DNA from: Condylostoma magnum
Lineage: Eukaryota; Ciliophora; Heterotrichea; Heterotrichida; Condylostomatidae
DNA length: 50,680 bases
Assembly (NCBI GenBank): GCA_920105805.1
Contig: CAKKTI010000098.1
Location: 7,618 to 58,297 of the forward strand
Direction of reading: 5' to 3'
Made by a program: the position numbers and the translations under genes. Below the pieces are notes generated by a model, which was not told the DNA's origin, searched no databases, and saw nothing but the letters and a program-made list of their open reading frames with translations. How positions within the stretch are numbered: position 1 is the first letter of the stretch; every line of letters starts with the position of its first letter. Shown piece after piece: positions 22,246 through 33,128 of this stretch.

Positions 22246-22578
22246 ATGGGAATTTTAATACAGTTTTTTCAAACCAGCAAAAACTGGTAAGTTTTTGCCC
22301 AGAAAGGTGAGAAATTGATGCAAGTTGCTAATAAAAACGGTGAAATCTTTGGGTATTGTGGAGGGTAATTAGCCTGTACTACCTGCAGAGTTTATATTCC
22401 AAAAAGATATGCACCCCTACTCCCCAAGCTGACTGAGGAAGAAGACGATGTGCTATGTGAATTATAACACAGTTAGAAATACCCTGAGAAAGAGTACATA
22501 AGAAGAATGTCTTGTTAGTTATAAGTGCAACCTCAATGGCATGGAATCAAGGTTTATATTCCAGATATGTTCCTTTAG
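22246..22578 (+). CDS. Adrenodoxin-type [2Fe-2S] ferredoxin
   Basis: A 110-residue protein. The cluster loop GYCGGQLACTTCRVYI gives Cys at the CxxxxxCxxC positions and a fourth Cys in RRMSCQL, as in mitochondrial adrenodoxin/Yah1; LTEEEDDVL before it and the end GIKVYIPDM also fit. Such ferredoxins pass electrons from ferredoxin reductase to Fe-S assembly or P450 enzymes. The first 14 residues (MGILIQFFQTSKNW) are very short for a mitochondrial presequence, so either the start is elsewhere or targeting is internal. The start lies 4 nt after the stop of the cysteine-rich gene and the TAG stop (22576) lies 1 nt before the stop of the opposite-strand gene. Confidence 0.85.
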
Positions 22579-22579
22579 T

Positions 22580-23326
22580 TCATAAAATCTTTATTAATTC
22601 CCCCGATTCTCTCTTAATCAGTAAATTGTTCCACACTACGCTTATTATAAGAACTCCGTTCCCTAGTAGGGTCAGTGGAAAATTGTTGTTGTATAGTTGT
22701 GAGTACAGGATAATAACAGATGCCAGTAGTCCTGATATGAAAGGAGGGTATTTTACGGACTTTTTAGTGTAGTATAAGGAGCTTAGGTTAATCAGTAGTA
22801 GAATTATTGTCAAGGGAGATAAAAAATGTATCAAATCTGACACTGATACTCCTATTGCACTTAGTAAGGATGATAAAGTTGAGAGATAGAATGAAGAACA
22901 GGCCCCACTTGTTGCACATACACTCATAGCTGGTGAAATCAGGTTAAAAATCGGAGATAATCATTAAGGCTGGGTTTAAATTGCCTTGCTGGCTATTTAT
23001 ATCAAAAACATCAGGTATAGCGGAATTAGGGCGGATAGATGTGAGTTTTCCTTTATTTCTATGCTTTCTGCTAGTAGTAAAATTGATATAATTGATAAAA
23101 GATTGGAGAGAATAGTCACTATATGGATTAGTCCTGTTTCTTATTGCAATTCATCAAGTTCTATTATTATTTTAATGTGAAGGTATGTTTCTATTAGGAG
23201 GTACAGAAGAGCTGGGAAGCATATTTCGTAGTATGTTAGAGTTAATTAGTCTATCATTTTGGCATATAGAAGTGTCAGTTGAAGAGGGCCTAGAAGAAGA
23301 AAATGCCATGAGTAATAGGCTTCCAT
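22580..23326 (-). CDS. Multi-pass membrane protein of unknown family
   Basis: A 248-residue frame from ATG 23326 (MEAYYSWHFLLLGPLQLTLL) to TGA 22580. About seven or eight hydrophobic segments: FLLLGPLQLTLLYA, ICFPALLYLLIETYL, IVTILSNLLSIISILLL, LIPLYLMFLIQIAS, FYLSTLSSLLSAIGV, FLSPLTIILLLINL, ISGLLASVIILYS and LLGNGVLIISVVWNNLL. Alternation of a short acidic loop and a TM pair recalls TMEM185-type proteins, but the similarity is too weak to name it. Probably an endomembrane protein. Convergent with the ferredoxin gene at 1 nt. Confidence 0.65.
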
Positions 23327-23501
23327 CTTTTAATTGTTTCAGTAGTTTTTGTTTTGGTATATATCAAAATAACGTCTTTGGAGAGGTTATATGAGAAAAT
23401 TAGAATATACTAGTCATTAAATAAGTGAATTTTGTTAACTTTTTGGTATATGAATCAAATCTATTTAAAAACAGTAATTTTTGTACATAAATTAAACATT
23501 C

Positions 23502-25040
23502 CTAATTATTAGTTAAAAGCTCAAGCATTACTGAAAATACTGATGATGTTAAAACTCTATTTGTACTGGCAACACTTAAAAACTTGTCTTCATACCAAAC
23601 AAACACACTATCACGTTCAAAGTTAGCATAAGTGATAATCTGATTAATATTATTTAACTAGACAAATTCATCAGAAAACTTATCCATTAAATCATTTACA
23701 GTTAATACACGTAATAAGTCTTCTTAGGTTTAAATCTAAGCATTTACTCTAGATATTCTTTAATTTATACCTGTTTATTTTATTTATCTTCAAATCTGCA
23801 AAGCCTCATTTGGAGTTCCTTCAAATTTAGTTAAAAATCTTAGTATTGTTATTGGTAGTTTCAAGTTAAGTTGAAACTATTAATCTGTATATTTAATAAG
23901 AAGCTTTAATATAGGAGCATTCTCAAAAGGATTGATTATCTAGAATGTAATTCTGTTGTTTTCTTATTATCCCTAGGTACATATTGCTTTATTTACTTTA
24001 TTAGTCAAGATAATTTATAGATTTGCCTTTTCATACCCTATAATCTCACTTTATATTAATTCAATAGCATCAATTTATTTATTCCCGACAAAAAATGTTG
24101 CATGTCCTATTTTATCATCAACTCTAATCAATATTCCAATTTAAACTTGATCGTTGTCATAGAGAATTCCTTATTGTATTAAATTTAGAGTTTTATAGTT
24201 CAAATAATTATCGATAATTCCTCCTTTGTATTCTGACCCACCGTCACTATATAGATCTACGTTTTAGCCTTTTTCTTTAATTTGATTTAATAATTATTTA
24301 TTAGAGAGCTTCTTCTCCTTAATCAGCGCTTTTAGTCTTTTTATTTCGTCTTTATCTTATTAGACTTATTTGATTTGCTTTTTATCTATACTAGGTTGAT
24401 GTTTTTGCATTTCTTTACTTTTTGTTTAGAATTCAATAATATTTGTATTCATTTAATCTAATTCTAGTCTTAAATCTACTATTTATTGTTCCTTTTTTAT
24501 AATTTCTTGTCTTCTTTCATGAATTTCAGCTGATTTTTGTTGTAAAGTTAACTTTTAGGCTTCAATTTATTTTTCTAGTTCATTCTTCATTTAGATTAAA
24601 TCTTATCCTCTTTCAATGTTTTATGGCATTTGATCTCTCTTCTAGTTATTCTCTAATTGATTCATTTATTAAATACACTCGATAAGCTATGCTTGTAATA
24701 TTTCTATATCATTTAAATCTGGATCAAATGAAAAAAGCGTTTAAAACTCTTTATCCATGATCAAATCTAATTACTTTTAAACTGTTACAAGAATATACTT
24801 TTTTGAGTTTTCTATGAAGCATCTGTTATTTGTGATAAAACATTGTTGTACTAGTTCTAATATTTATACTCTATTTTGTATAGTAAGAGAGCTTTCTATT
24901 AAAAATCTAGCAAACATTTTTGCTATACTACGAATATACTTTGAATTATTCTCCATGATAAATTGAATAAATATACTTGTTACTTATTCCCAGCTTATAT
25001 TGTTTTGGAGCCCTTGCTGTATATATTCTCTAAATTTCAT
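23502..25040 (-). CDS. Coiled-coil protein ending in an alpha-adaptin-type appendage domain
   Basis: A 512-residue frame, ATG 25040 to TAG 23502. Residues 1-95 are helical (REYIQQGLQNNISWEQVT). Residues ~100-260 form a Gln-rich coiled coil. The last ~230 residues match the alpha-adaptin appendage: QGILYDNDQVQIGI, HATFFVGNKQID, INPFENAPILKLLIKY, QFQLNLKLPITILRFL and ALQIWRQIKQTG (W is TGA), followed by the platform-like end DKFLSVASTNRVLTSSVFS. In AP-2 this appendage recruits endocytic accessory proteins and normally sits at the end of a ~700-residue trunk plus hinge. Here the trunk is replaced by a helical segment and a coiled coil, so the protein may act as a self-assembling accessory-protein hub without cargo-binding core. 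Start follows the FHA gene by 58 nt. Confidence 0.78.
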
Positions 25041-25098
25041 TTTTATTACTAAAGAAAATGTATTAATAAGATTAATTAGCCTTGTTAAAATATTATTA

Positions 25099-26361
25099 TC
25101 AATTATAAGACAGATGTGGTACTATCACATAGCCTCCTACTCTAATTTTGTCTTTTATATAAATTTGATACATATCACTTTATTCTCCCTCTGGACTTAA
25201 TCTATATAACAATTCTGAAAATTCAGGATAGCAATAAAATTCTCCTTAGTAAAAAGTAAATGATAAATGCTATTACTAAGCAGATTCAAAAGTAATATCA
25301 TTAGTTGGTAATGAGCCAATTGTAAAAGAACTATTGAAAAAGAATTACCTTCCCATATGTTCTCCTGCATAGAATATAAGTCATATTCCTATTTTCTAGC
25401 CCTACTCATTATACTAAAACTAAGCAATAAAGAATTCTTGATCTTAGAACATAAGGAGCATATCGCGCTATAATTTCAAGGGGTAATCGATTAAAACATA
25501 AGTACCAGTAGTGCTTCTAATATCCTATAGAAAAAACTCATTAGCAAACTTTAAAATCTGGCAATGCTTTCTACTTATAGATGTGTCATCTAATTTTATA
25601 TTATTATACTGCTGATTTCTACCTATTTTTATAGTATCGAATGAAGGATATGAATGAAGTTATACATTGTCTTAGGTCATTGAATAAGTAGTAAAATCTA
25701 ATTAAAGAAAGTTATAATTAAGAAACTAATCTTATATGTTTTCTACATAAATCACCTAGCTTTCTTAGAACTTATTTACTGTTTTTGTAATTGAATCATG
25801 AATGATAATCAAATCCGTTAATAAGCTTGCCTTATCATAATATTACAAGTCTTTTAGTTAATTCTCGCAATATGAATAAAAAGGATGATCAACACTACTA
25901 GATTTTAATCAATTCGATAATACTGACACTTTCTGATAAATAGCATAGTAAAGTAACTCATTAAAACTCATACTGAATTAAACCGCCATTTAAAATTTAA
26001 TTACTACCTAAAATTGCTCCTTATCTGCAAATGCAGAATACTCAAAAGGTCTATTTTAAGTCAATTATGCTTCTTACTATAGTTCACAGGAATTCATTTT
26101 CCTAATACATTCTTAAGACGAACTTTACTCATTACTCTACTTTAATCGTTCTTCTTATACCCCCTAGAATAAACTAATCGTAACATTACTTTACACCTGA
26201 GATCTGATCCTCCTATGGTTCTTAGTAGGAGATATCAGCACAGGGTGCCTGGAGTTCTAAGGCAATATATCTGGAGTAATAACCTCAATATTCTGTTTCT
26301 GTGTTAAATCATAAATAATGGGCTACTACCTCTCCCCTAAATCCTCCATTTTGTTTAACAT
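25099..26361 (-). CDS. FHA-domain protein
   Basis: A protein of 416-420 residues (ATG 26349 or, in frame, 26361; the longer begins MLNKMEDL). In the second half IKIGRNQQYNNIKL, DTSISRKHCQIL and FLQDIRSTTGTYVLI form a full forkhead-associated domain: Gly-Arg, Ser-Arg-x-His and the Thr-Gly-Thr turn that binds phosphothreonine. A second, weaker FHA-like unit follows (FTIGSLPTNDITFESAQQQH). The N-terminal half is Gln/Ser-rich with a helical segment. The TGA TAA TAA run at 25099 is a very secure end. FHA proteins read phospho-Thr signals, often in DNA-damage or cell-cycle control; the partner is unknown. The start is 16-28 nt after the SLC44 stop on the same strand. Confidence 0.82.
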
Positions 26362-26377
26362 TAATTTACAATTTAAC

Positions 26378-28549
26378 TCATCTAGTGAACAAAGGTTTAT
26401 CATGTTCAACTGAGAACTCATCATAGCCCTCTCGTTGGTATATCTCATTCGGTCTTTGATTAGAAATACCGACCTGCTGGGTTGTTTAATCCAGTACTTA
26501 AGGCACTACTGCTGAGCTGGCCATTTGGCTCCTTTAGCTCTCCCTGCTTGACATTCTAACAGTATCCAGCCAGGAGTCAACAGTATCACTTGGCTTTTCC
26601 TTTCCACTTGCCTTGGGCTTGCTCATCTACAGCAACTCCTGGTTTTCCTTTTACTGCTCCGTCTGCTCACCCATCACTCCATCGAGGAATCCTATAAGAT
26701 CCCCTTGCATGTACCTCTACTCCCTGGTAAACATCTCCTCGTCACATCCTCCACATATAACTATAGTACTCATACAAGTCTCCAAAGCACCTCCGAAGAT
26801 CTGGCCTACGAAATAACATACTAGGAAGGTAAAGAAGACACACCCAACCATTGAGGAAAGTTACTCAGTATCAACATCGGCTGGAGTTGTGTCGTAGTCT
26901 AGTAGAAGGGAGTAGGTGAGTACTGGCCCGGATAGTGTAACAACTAGCTTTATAAACGATGTAATAAACCAGCCGGCCTCGGCTGGTTCTTGTAGTCTTG
27001 ATTACTGTCTTCTGAATAAAAAGAAGGATTTTCTAGCTGCGTTGGAGTAGTTTTCACCGAAAAGGGCTATGAAGATAAATGCGTATTATGTATAGTACTT
27101 AAGGCGAGACTCATAGCACTTTATACACCAGCAGCAAGCTATCATGGAATTACTGCATTTTTAACTCTTTTTGTGAAAATGGAAGGCTATGTCCTTATAA
27201 ACTGCCATTATTACCCTTGGGGGAGTAAGAAACACTGTTAGTAGGGATCCTATGACTACTGATCCGAAGTGGTATCTTATCATCTTTTTAAAACCTGTTC
27301 ATAAGGGGGCAAGGAGCTAGGATTTTTCTCTATAAAAGTACCAAATGGCTACGGCCTGGGCTAGTATAAAATTGCCTAAAGAGGCCAGTACAGTTAGCCA
27401 CCAAAAGGTCATTACTAAACAAAATACTGAAATCATCTATTCTTATAGAGGATACTCTATTATTTTTGAACGGCCTCCTGGTACATCAAGATCTTCTACT
27501 ACCACCGTTTCCCCCATACTAAAGGAAAACATAAGAAGGTTGGTTAGTAAGAACAGGATTGAAAATCCTATTACTAGTACTATTATAGGGTAAAAGAATA
27601 ATTACTTTAGTGAGTTCATTGGCTTGCAGGCTATTGGTAAGAACTAAGATGCTAGTTTATAGCGTCTTATGCCCAAAACAATTATAACTATATAAAGAAC
27701 AGCGAATCCAAGTGTAATGTAAGTAAAAATTTCAAAAATGAATGATTTTTCCTCATCACAGTACTCGGGAGAAACTGGGCCAACTTCTCCACATAACAAA
27801 TCATAAGTTCTTTCTCCATCTTTCCAAAACGATCATGCTAATGTCAAAATCAGTACAAATCCTCCAAAAAGACAGGTGATTATTAATATTTTAAGAAATT
27901 CTAAGTACAAATTACATGGAAACCTGAAAGCAACCATAAACAAGTATCCTATTGCTATACTCAACCCCACTCCAATCCACGATGCATCCTAAGCCTGCAT
28001 ATAAGTTACCAACAACCAGTCCCCCAGGCTTCTTTTCATAGTAACTTAAAAAGAATACAACCAATCGATTACATTCTCACGAGCTGTCTCAGTAAATGGT
28101 AAGCAATATGCACCAAATCGAGTAGAAGGGAAGGTATCGAAGCATGGTAGGTCAAATCGTAGTGTAATATGATCCTCGTTATAAATGCAAAAGTACTCCC
28201 TTACAAAATACAAAGGACACTCCCTCACGCATAATGAGAAATCTATAGTATAAGGATCAGGAAAGTACATAAAAGGTCTTTCCTCTAAACTGCCAACTCC
28301 ACACAATTCGGCTCTAAAATCATATCCATGGATGAGTTTTTAAGTATCGCCAGTCGTCAGTATATAATAAGCCACTATAGCCAAACCTAAGTTAAATACT
28401 ATAAAAATTATAGTAAAAAGTAGATCAGTACATTTTCTTTACTCAACAGGCCCAGTAAAATTTTCGTCTCCTCTTAGTTATTGGTTATCTGGATGGTGTT
28501 CATCCACCTCATCCATATACTCTAACCTTGAAATTCCAGCTTTTGACAT
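26378..28549 (-). CDS. Choline transporter-like protein (SLC44/CTL family)
   Basis: A 723-residue membrane protein. It starts with a cytosolic N-terminus and TM1 (LLFTIIFIVFNLGLAIVAYY), then a large Cys-containing extracellular loop (CVRECPLYFVREYFCIYNED), and about ten more TM segments; characteristic SLC44 blocks are WLLVTYMQAQDASWIGVGLS, FLILTCLFGGF-like and ETCMSTIVICGGCDEEMF. The C-terminal tail is long, Gln/Ser-rich and ends GYDEFSVEHDKPLFTR before TGA 26378. CTL proteins take up choline (or ethanolamine) at plasma or mitochondrial membranes for phospholipid synthesis. Several in-frame TGA give W. Neighbours: FHA start 16 nt downstream, Ras-like stop 14 nt upstream. Confidence 0.88.
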
Positions 28550-28563
28550 TTTTAATAACTAAG

Positions 28564-29199
28564 CTAAAAAATAGCGCAACAACACTCGCTTTTTGGGGCT
28601 ACGAAATTAGGCTTTTTTCTGGAAACCACAGAGGACAAAATATGGTCAAAAGTCTCCTAGATACCCTGGTTAGTTTTGGCTGAGGTTTAAAATATAGGAA
28701 GTCCCAGGCTTTATGCGAAGTTCTCCGCTTCTTCAAGAGTCATTTCCCAGTCCATATCACATTTGTTCAAACATATTACAACAGTAGGCTAACTAGGATT
28801 ATCATAAAACCTAGCTTTGATATTATCATACTCTGATCGCAAATGCTCTAAAGAAGTTTTAATTTCAACACTGCATACTAAAATAATAGCATCTTTACCA
28901 TCAATCCAGTTGTCAGATAAAGCCCTATAGTCTTCCATGCCAGCAGTATCTAAAATATTCATCTTAACTTCAGAACTATCTCATTTGGTATTTTTAGTGT
29001 AAGTTTCCGCTATAGTTGGATCATAATAGTCCTTGAATTCGTCGTTTATATATCTGTCGATAATCGAAGATTTGCCTACAGCAGCTGCCCCTATTAAGGA
29101 TAAATCTATAGCAATTTCTTAACTATTTTTTATGTTTTAAATGCTTTAAACTGCAAATTTTTCGCCTTTTGACGCAAAGATTGGAGATTAGTTTGACAT
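28564..29199 (-). CDS. Ras-like small GTPase with CAAX box
   Basis: A 211-residue GTPase. G1 GAAAVGKSS, switch I DYYDPTIAETYTK, G3 LDTAGMEDYRAL, G4 LNKCDMDW, G5 TSAKTNQG. The switch I DPT and DTAGxEDY motifs are Ras-type rather than Rab-type. The protein ends SECCCAIF: a CAAX box with two preceding Cys that could be palmitoylated, so it is probably farnesylated or geranylgeranylated at the plasma membrane. The next codon is TAG 28564, which must stop since CAAX has to be terminal. Ras family roles are signalling and polarity. The N-terminal ~30 residues before G1 are longer than usual, so a start further in is possible. Confidence 0.88.
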
Positions 29200-29684
29200 A
29201 CGTTAAATATTGCTTACTTGTTTACCTTAGATGTCATAAATACTTTTTACTTAGTATCCTATTTGCTGGGAAATACGATCTTATACTTAATCAATTGTGA
29301 GCTAACGACTGAAGTACATAGGAAAGCCTTCCTTTGGTTCCTTTTAATTTACGTATATAACGAGACAAAGTTAGCCACCTTGCATTTATATAAATGGTAA
29401 TAATTTAGCTTATAGTTTGATTTTTGAGCTTCTGGATGGAATTTATAGAATTTAGGTTTGATTTATTAGTAATTTGTGGAAAGATGTAGAGAGTATGTTG
29501 GAGTATTATTGTATATTTTATATAGTGGATATACTCAATTTAATAGCTGGTGTATATAGATGTGAAATTAGTTACTCTTTATACCACAACTGTTTAAATA
29601 CTTCTTTTAAAAATTGATGAATTATTATATAAAATGCAAGTTTTAATTTCTATCTGTAAGACTTTTCCCTGGGAAATTTGGAAG
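29200..29684. other. AT-rich intergenic region
   Basis: About 485 nt upstream of the Ras-like GTPase and downstream of the double-CNBD gene, both on the minus strand. It should hold the Ras-like promoter near 29200. An open stretch at 29218-29400 lacks protein-like features and is not called. Confidence 0.55.
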
Positions 29685-30842
29685 TTAAGATAATTTGCTT
29701 CTTGCACTTCTAATCTATGGCAACTTAGATGTCTGAATGCTTAAATTCTTAACCGGAATTTTGAGGGATCTCTCACTATTATATCTTCTTTACAGCTTAC
29801 CAATACGTATTTCCCTACAAAACTTGCTTTTAAACTTATTTCAGTTAACTTTCTTTAAATAATCTGCTTTTAGCTTTTCGTCAGTAGGCAATGGTATTAC
29901 TCTATCAATAAATTCTTTAACTTATTTTTTCTCTAAATCTCCTATTACTTCTCTGTCTAAATAGAATATGGTTGTTGGATATATAGCAATAGCTGAATAT
30001 CTAACAGGAATCCTATAAAAGTACTCATATACCCCAATAATTTCGCCAACATCTAATTCATCTATTATTATAGGCAATTTACTCTACTCTGAAAATCCAC
30101 CTGGAGATTTGTCCCCTATTTCCTGATCCATTAAAACTTATCTTTATAGCCTAACAGATCCAGAATAAATCAAATATAGTCCATTAGCAAGGTCTCCTTA
30201 ACTTACTATCACTTCATTTTCCAAGTACTGCTTTAAAGCTGCTACTTTGCAGTATTGAATTAATTAATCGTTCGTTATATGCTTAAAACTTGGAATTTAC
30301 TCTAGGAATCTCATTTGTTTAAGCATTTAATTACTGTATACACTATTTATCACCTTTTGGAATTTTAGATTGGGCAAGAAAACTATTATTGAGTTTTTTA
30401 GAGAAATTGCTGTTGTTTCACGATATTTTTGATAGACTAGAGCTTGTTCTCCAAATCCTTCGTTTTTGTTGATCTCTTTTAGTTTTACTAATTAGTGTTT
30501 TGTTTTGTTTCTGTGTTTATCTATAACAAAAATTCCCACTTTTCCTTATAAAAGAATGTAAAAATTTAGGCTTAATTCACCTTGTTTGTAAATTATTCTT
30601 CCTTATGCTGATTTTATTAGCTGCATGTATCTGCTTATTTCGGGTAATTGGCCATTATATGCAAATCTTTATAAAAATTTAATATCCTGGTTAAAAATTA
30701 CTGATAGGTATTAAGAAATAAAGTTAAGGTGTTCTTAGGTTCTGAATTTCGGCCTTATTTTCAAAGCTTTTAATAAATTGAAGAACTTACCTGATATATC
30801 TCAGTCTTTTTGTGTAAAAGGAGTATCTATGTAATTGACCAT
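29685..30842 (-). CDS. Protein with two cyclic-nucleotide-binding domains
   Basis: A 385-residue protein without transmembrane or catalytic parts. The first CNBD (about residues 65-190) has GRIIYKQGELSLNFYILLQG and the phosphate-binding cassette GFGEQALVYQKYRETTAIS, with the Glu, Ala-Leu, Arg and Thr/Ala that contact cyclic nucleotide. The second (about 200-330) has NEVIVSQGDLANGLYLIYSG and GEIIGVYEYFYRIPVRYSAI, with a weaker cassette. The order of two CNBDs resembles protein kinase A regulatory subunits, but I see no clear dimerisation helix or inhibitor RRxS site, so it may instead be a free cAMP/cGMP sensor such as those in cilia. The basic tail ends at TAA 29685. In-frame W is TGA in KVNWNKFK. 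Confidence 0.8.
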
Positions 30843-31292
30843 TTTATAATTAGGTATATTTAGAAAAAAACTATAAAGCTTTGATTATAGATGATATAAC
30901 TTAGCAGAAATATAAATAAGCTTTATCAACTAAATGTATGATTATTTAGTTTTATTACATAAATAAAACATACAAGATTTATCATCAACTCCCTATTTAG
31001 TACTCGTTATTCACTATTTATATACTAACATTGATTAGATCCTAATTCAACTCTCTTATTTTACTAATAAAATTTCAAACTTCCACTAAACAACCCTTTA
31101 ATTACCTCAAAACCCATAATACAATAAATCCGTTAAACTTGCTATAAAATGTCCTAAGAGATTCCCTAAATCAGTTCAAAATAATTTCCATTAAGCTTTT
31201 CATAGAAAAGATTATACTAGCCATTCGCAAGTTCCTAAAACCTCCCTATTAAAAAGCGCCGACTTAACAATGGAGTTCAGAATATAACCCCA
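30843..31292. other. Intergenic, divergent promoter region
   Basis: About 450 nt between the divergent CNBD gene and the TPX2-like gene. Both upstream regions should be here. No ORF with protein-like composition, RNA gene or repeat stands out. Confidence 0.5.
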
Positions 31293-32210
31293 ATGCTAAC
31301 CTCAGAAGAAATAGAATTTCAGAGAATCCAAGCAGAACGGCAGCGCATACAGCAGATGAAGCGGCATAATATGAATTACTACAACCGACTAAAGCAAAAC
31401 ACGCCTGAAAGGCGTCAAAGGAAAACATAGTAAGGAGGGATGCATCAGAGTACACAGGAAACCGATTAATCAATTGGAGAGATTAACTCAAGGCCGAAGT
31501 TCAGGGCAAGATAAGTCCCTAAATCACTGTATAAACCTGCATTTTAACCTAAAACCAGTTCAAAGCCACTTACTGTTGCCCAAGGGTTTAATTTGACCCC
31601 TAATAAAAGAGATACTAATCATAGTTTTTATCAGTCCTAGAGCTGCAATTCATCTGTATATAGTTCTTAAGAATTATCGTATCAAGAGACAAGTTTCCAG
31701 GCAAGATAAATGCCAGATTTCTCTAAGCCATATATGCCGTAAAGGAATAATTAAAGGATAACTGAGTAACAAGCTTTTAATTTGCATACAGAGTAAAGAG
31801 GATAGACTAAAACATGATAAATGCAGTAGAAGTTATAATAAGAGTAGCTAATGGATATGTAGTAAAGATAATTCAAGGCTAATCCAATGCCTATATATTC
31901 ATGAGAGTAGGATTATTAAGAAGATGTGAAAATTGCGTAAGAATAGAATAATTTTGCGCAATGATAACAAAAGATAGCAATGCAGGCCGAGCAGCAATAA
32001 ATAAACTAAAATTTTGTCTAGTAACAGCCAGTTATGTAATCTCAGAGACCAGTTTTTGTACCAATTGAAAACACCTTCTTATTATAAGATCAGCAAGCAC
32101 AACAGAGCAGATTTGGCTTTGAGAATTAAGACCCCAACTACCTATCCAACTTCACCGGATACAATAACAATTCCTCTTGTGAAAACCTAGCAATGGATTT
32201 AGATGAGTAA
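31293..32210 (+). CDS. TPX2-like microtubule-associated protein
   Basis: A 305-residue protein from ATG 31293 (MLTSEEIEFQRIQAERQRIQ) to TAA 32208. It holds the family's spaced elements: KPLTVAQGFNLTPNKR, FQARQMPDFSKPYMPQ, QAFNLHTEQRGQTK and FKANPMPIYSWEQDYQED. These follow the TPX2 pattern (FxAxPxP, FxLxTxxR) seen in spindle and ciliary microtubule-binding proteins, and the long Gln-rich helix between them fits. TPX2 promotes microtubule nucleation by Aurora A; other proteins with this domain stabilise microtubules without Aurora. The protein is far shorter than animal TPX2 and I see no Aurora-binding N-terminus, so it is more likely a general TPX2-domain MAP. Glutamine-rich, nearly all as TAA/TAG/CAG. 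Confidence 0.7.
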
Positions 32211-32269
32211 TTTTAAAGTTAATTCAAACTTATATCAATTTACAGCCATCTTTTTAATTTTTCTTATAA

Positions 32270-32887
32270 ATGTTTAATAATAATCTGCAATTTGTTAATA
32301 GTGGATACTACAATAGCAATATCTTAGTATTGGATATCAGTCAATTGAATTCCCTTACATAAGAGTTGTTTGACAACAACAACATGCTAAGTAGTATCAT
32401 ATCTAGCAATCAATAGATCATATCTTCTCTAAGTCATCTTGAACAGAATACAGTGAAATAAAATAATTATTATCAGTCCATTGAGTCTAATAATGATAAC
32501 TCACTGTATTATTTACAGCTGCAACAGGAGATAAACTAACCTTTGTTTAAGGAACGAGGGTTTAGCTTAAAGCTGACATTAAAAAATCGAAATGGATTAG
32601 CATCCTTTTATCCAATGTCTATTTAAGTATCACTTATGACTATGGACAACCCACCCAAATCTATTACACTAAATTTATCAGGGAAACCAATTCTAAGAGG
32701 AACGATAAACGAAGAGGTTTAGAAGAATGGAGAGGTTGTGTTCTCTAATATTGTTATAAATGAAGTATCATCACATTACATTCACGATAGTTTTATATTA
32801 GTATTTCAAGGCCAGGATACAAGTATTATAAAGCCGCTTAAGATCAGCAACATTCAGGTAAGAGCCAGACGTTATGCCAGAAATTGA
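32270..32887 (+). CDS. Small hypothetical protein, probable beta-sandwich
   Basis: A 205-residue frame (ATG 32270, TGA 32885-32887). The N-terminal third is Asn/Ser/Gln-rich with a short helix (SLTQELFDNNNMLSSIIS). The C-terminal two thirds read like beta strands: FSLKLTLKNRNG, MSIQVSLMTMD, KSITLNLSGKPILRGTINEE, FSNIVINEVSSHY and DSFILVFQGQ, followed by a basic end (IKPLKISNIQVRARRYARN). An Ig-like or C2-like fold with a basic tail, possibly DNA- or lipid-binding, is a guess. I recognise no family. Confidence 0.6.
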
Positions 32888-33128
32888 ATAACTTATATTA
32901 AATATACAATCATAATAAAATGCTTAGTTTTAAAAGAGAGCAATCAGTTAGGGAAAGCTTTGTTTATAATTAATATAGACTCCTTTAAGCTTTTATGTAC
33001 AGGTTGTTAAAAATAATCTATAGAGAATGTTTAGTTATTATAAGGCTGGATTTGGTATTAAAGTTGACTTTTATGTTTATTTTAAATAAGTATATGAGTA
33101 ATGAAAAATTGGCTCTTGAAATAATAAA

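Noticed and set aside
29218-29400. Possible small membrane protein
   Set aside because: Begins with TTG, no conserved pattern, and ends within intergenic AT-rich sequence.
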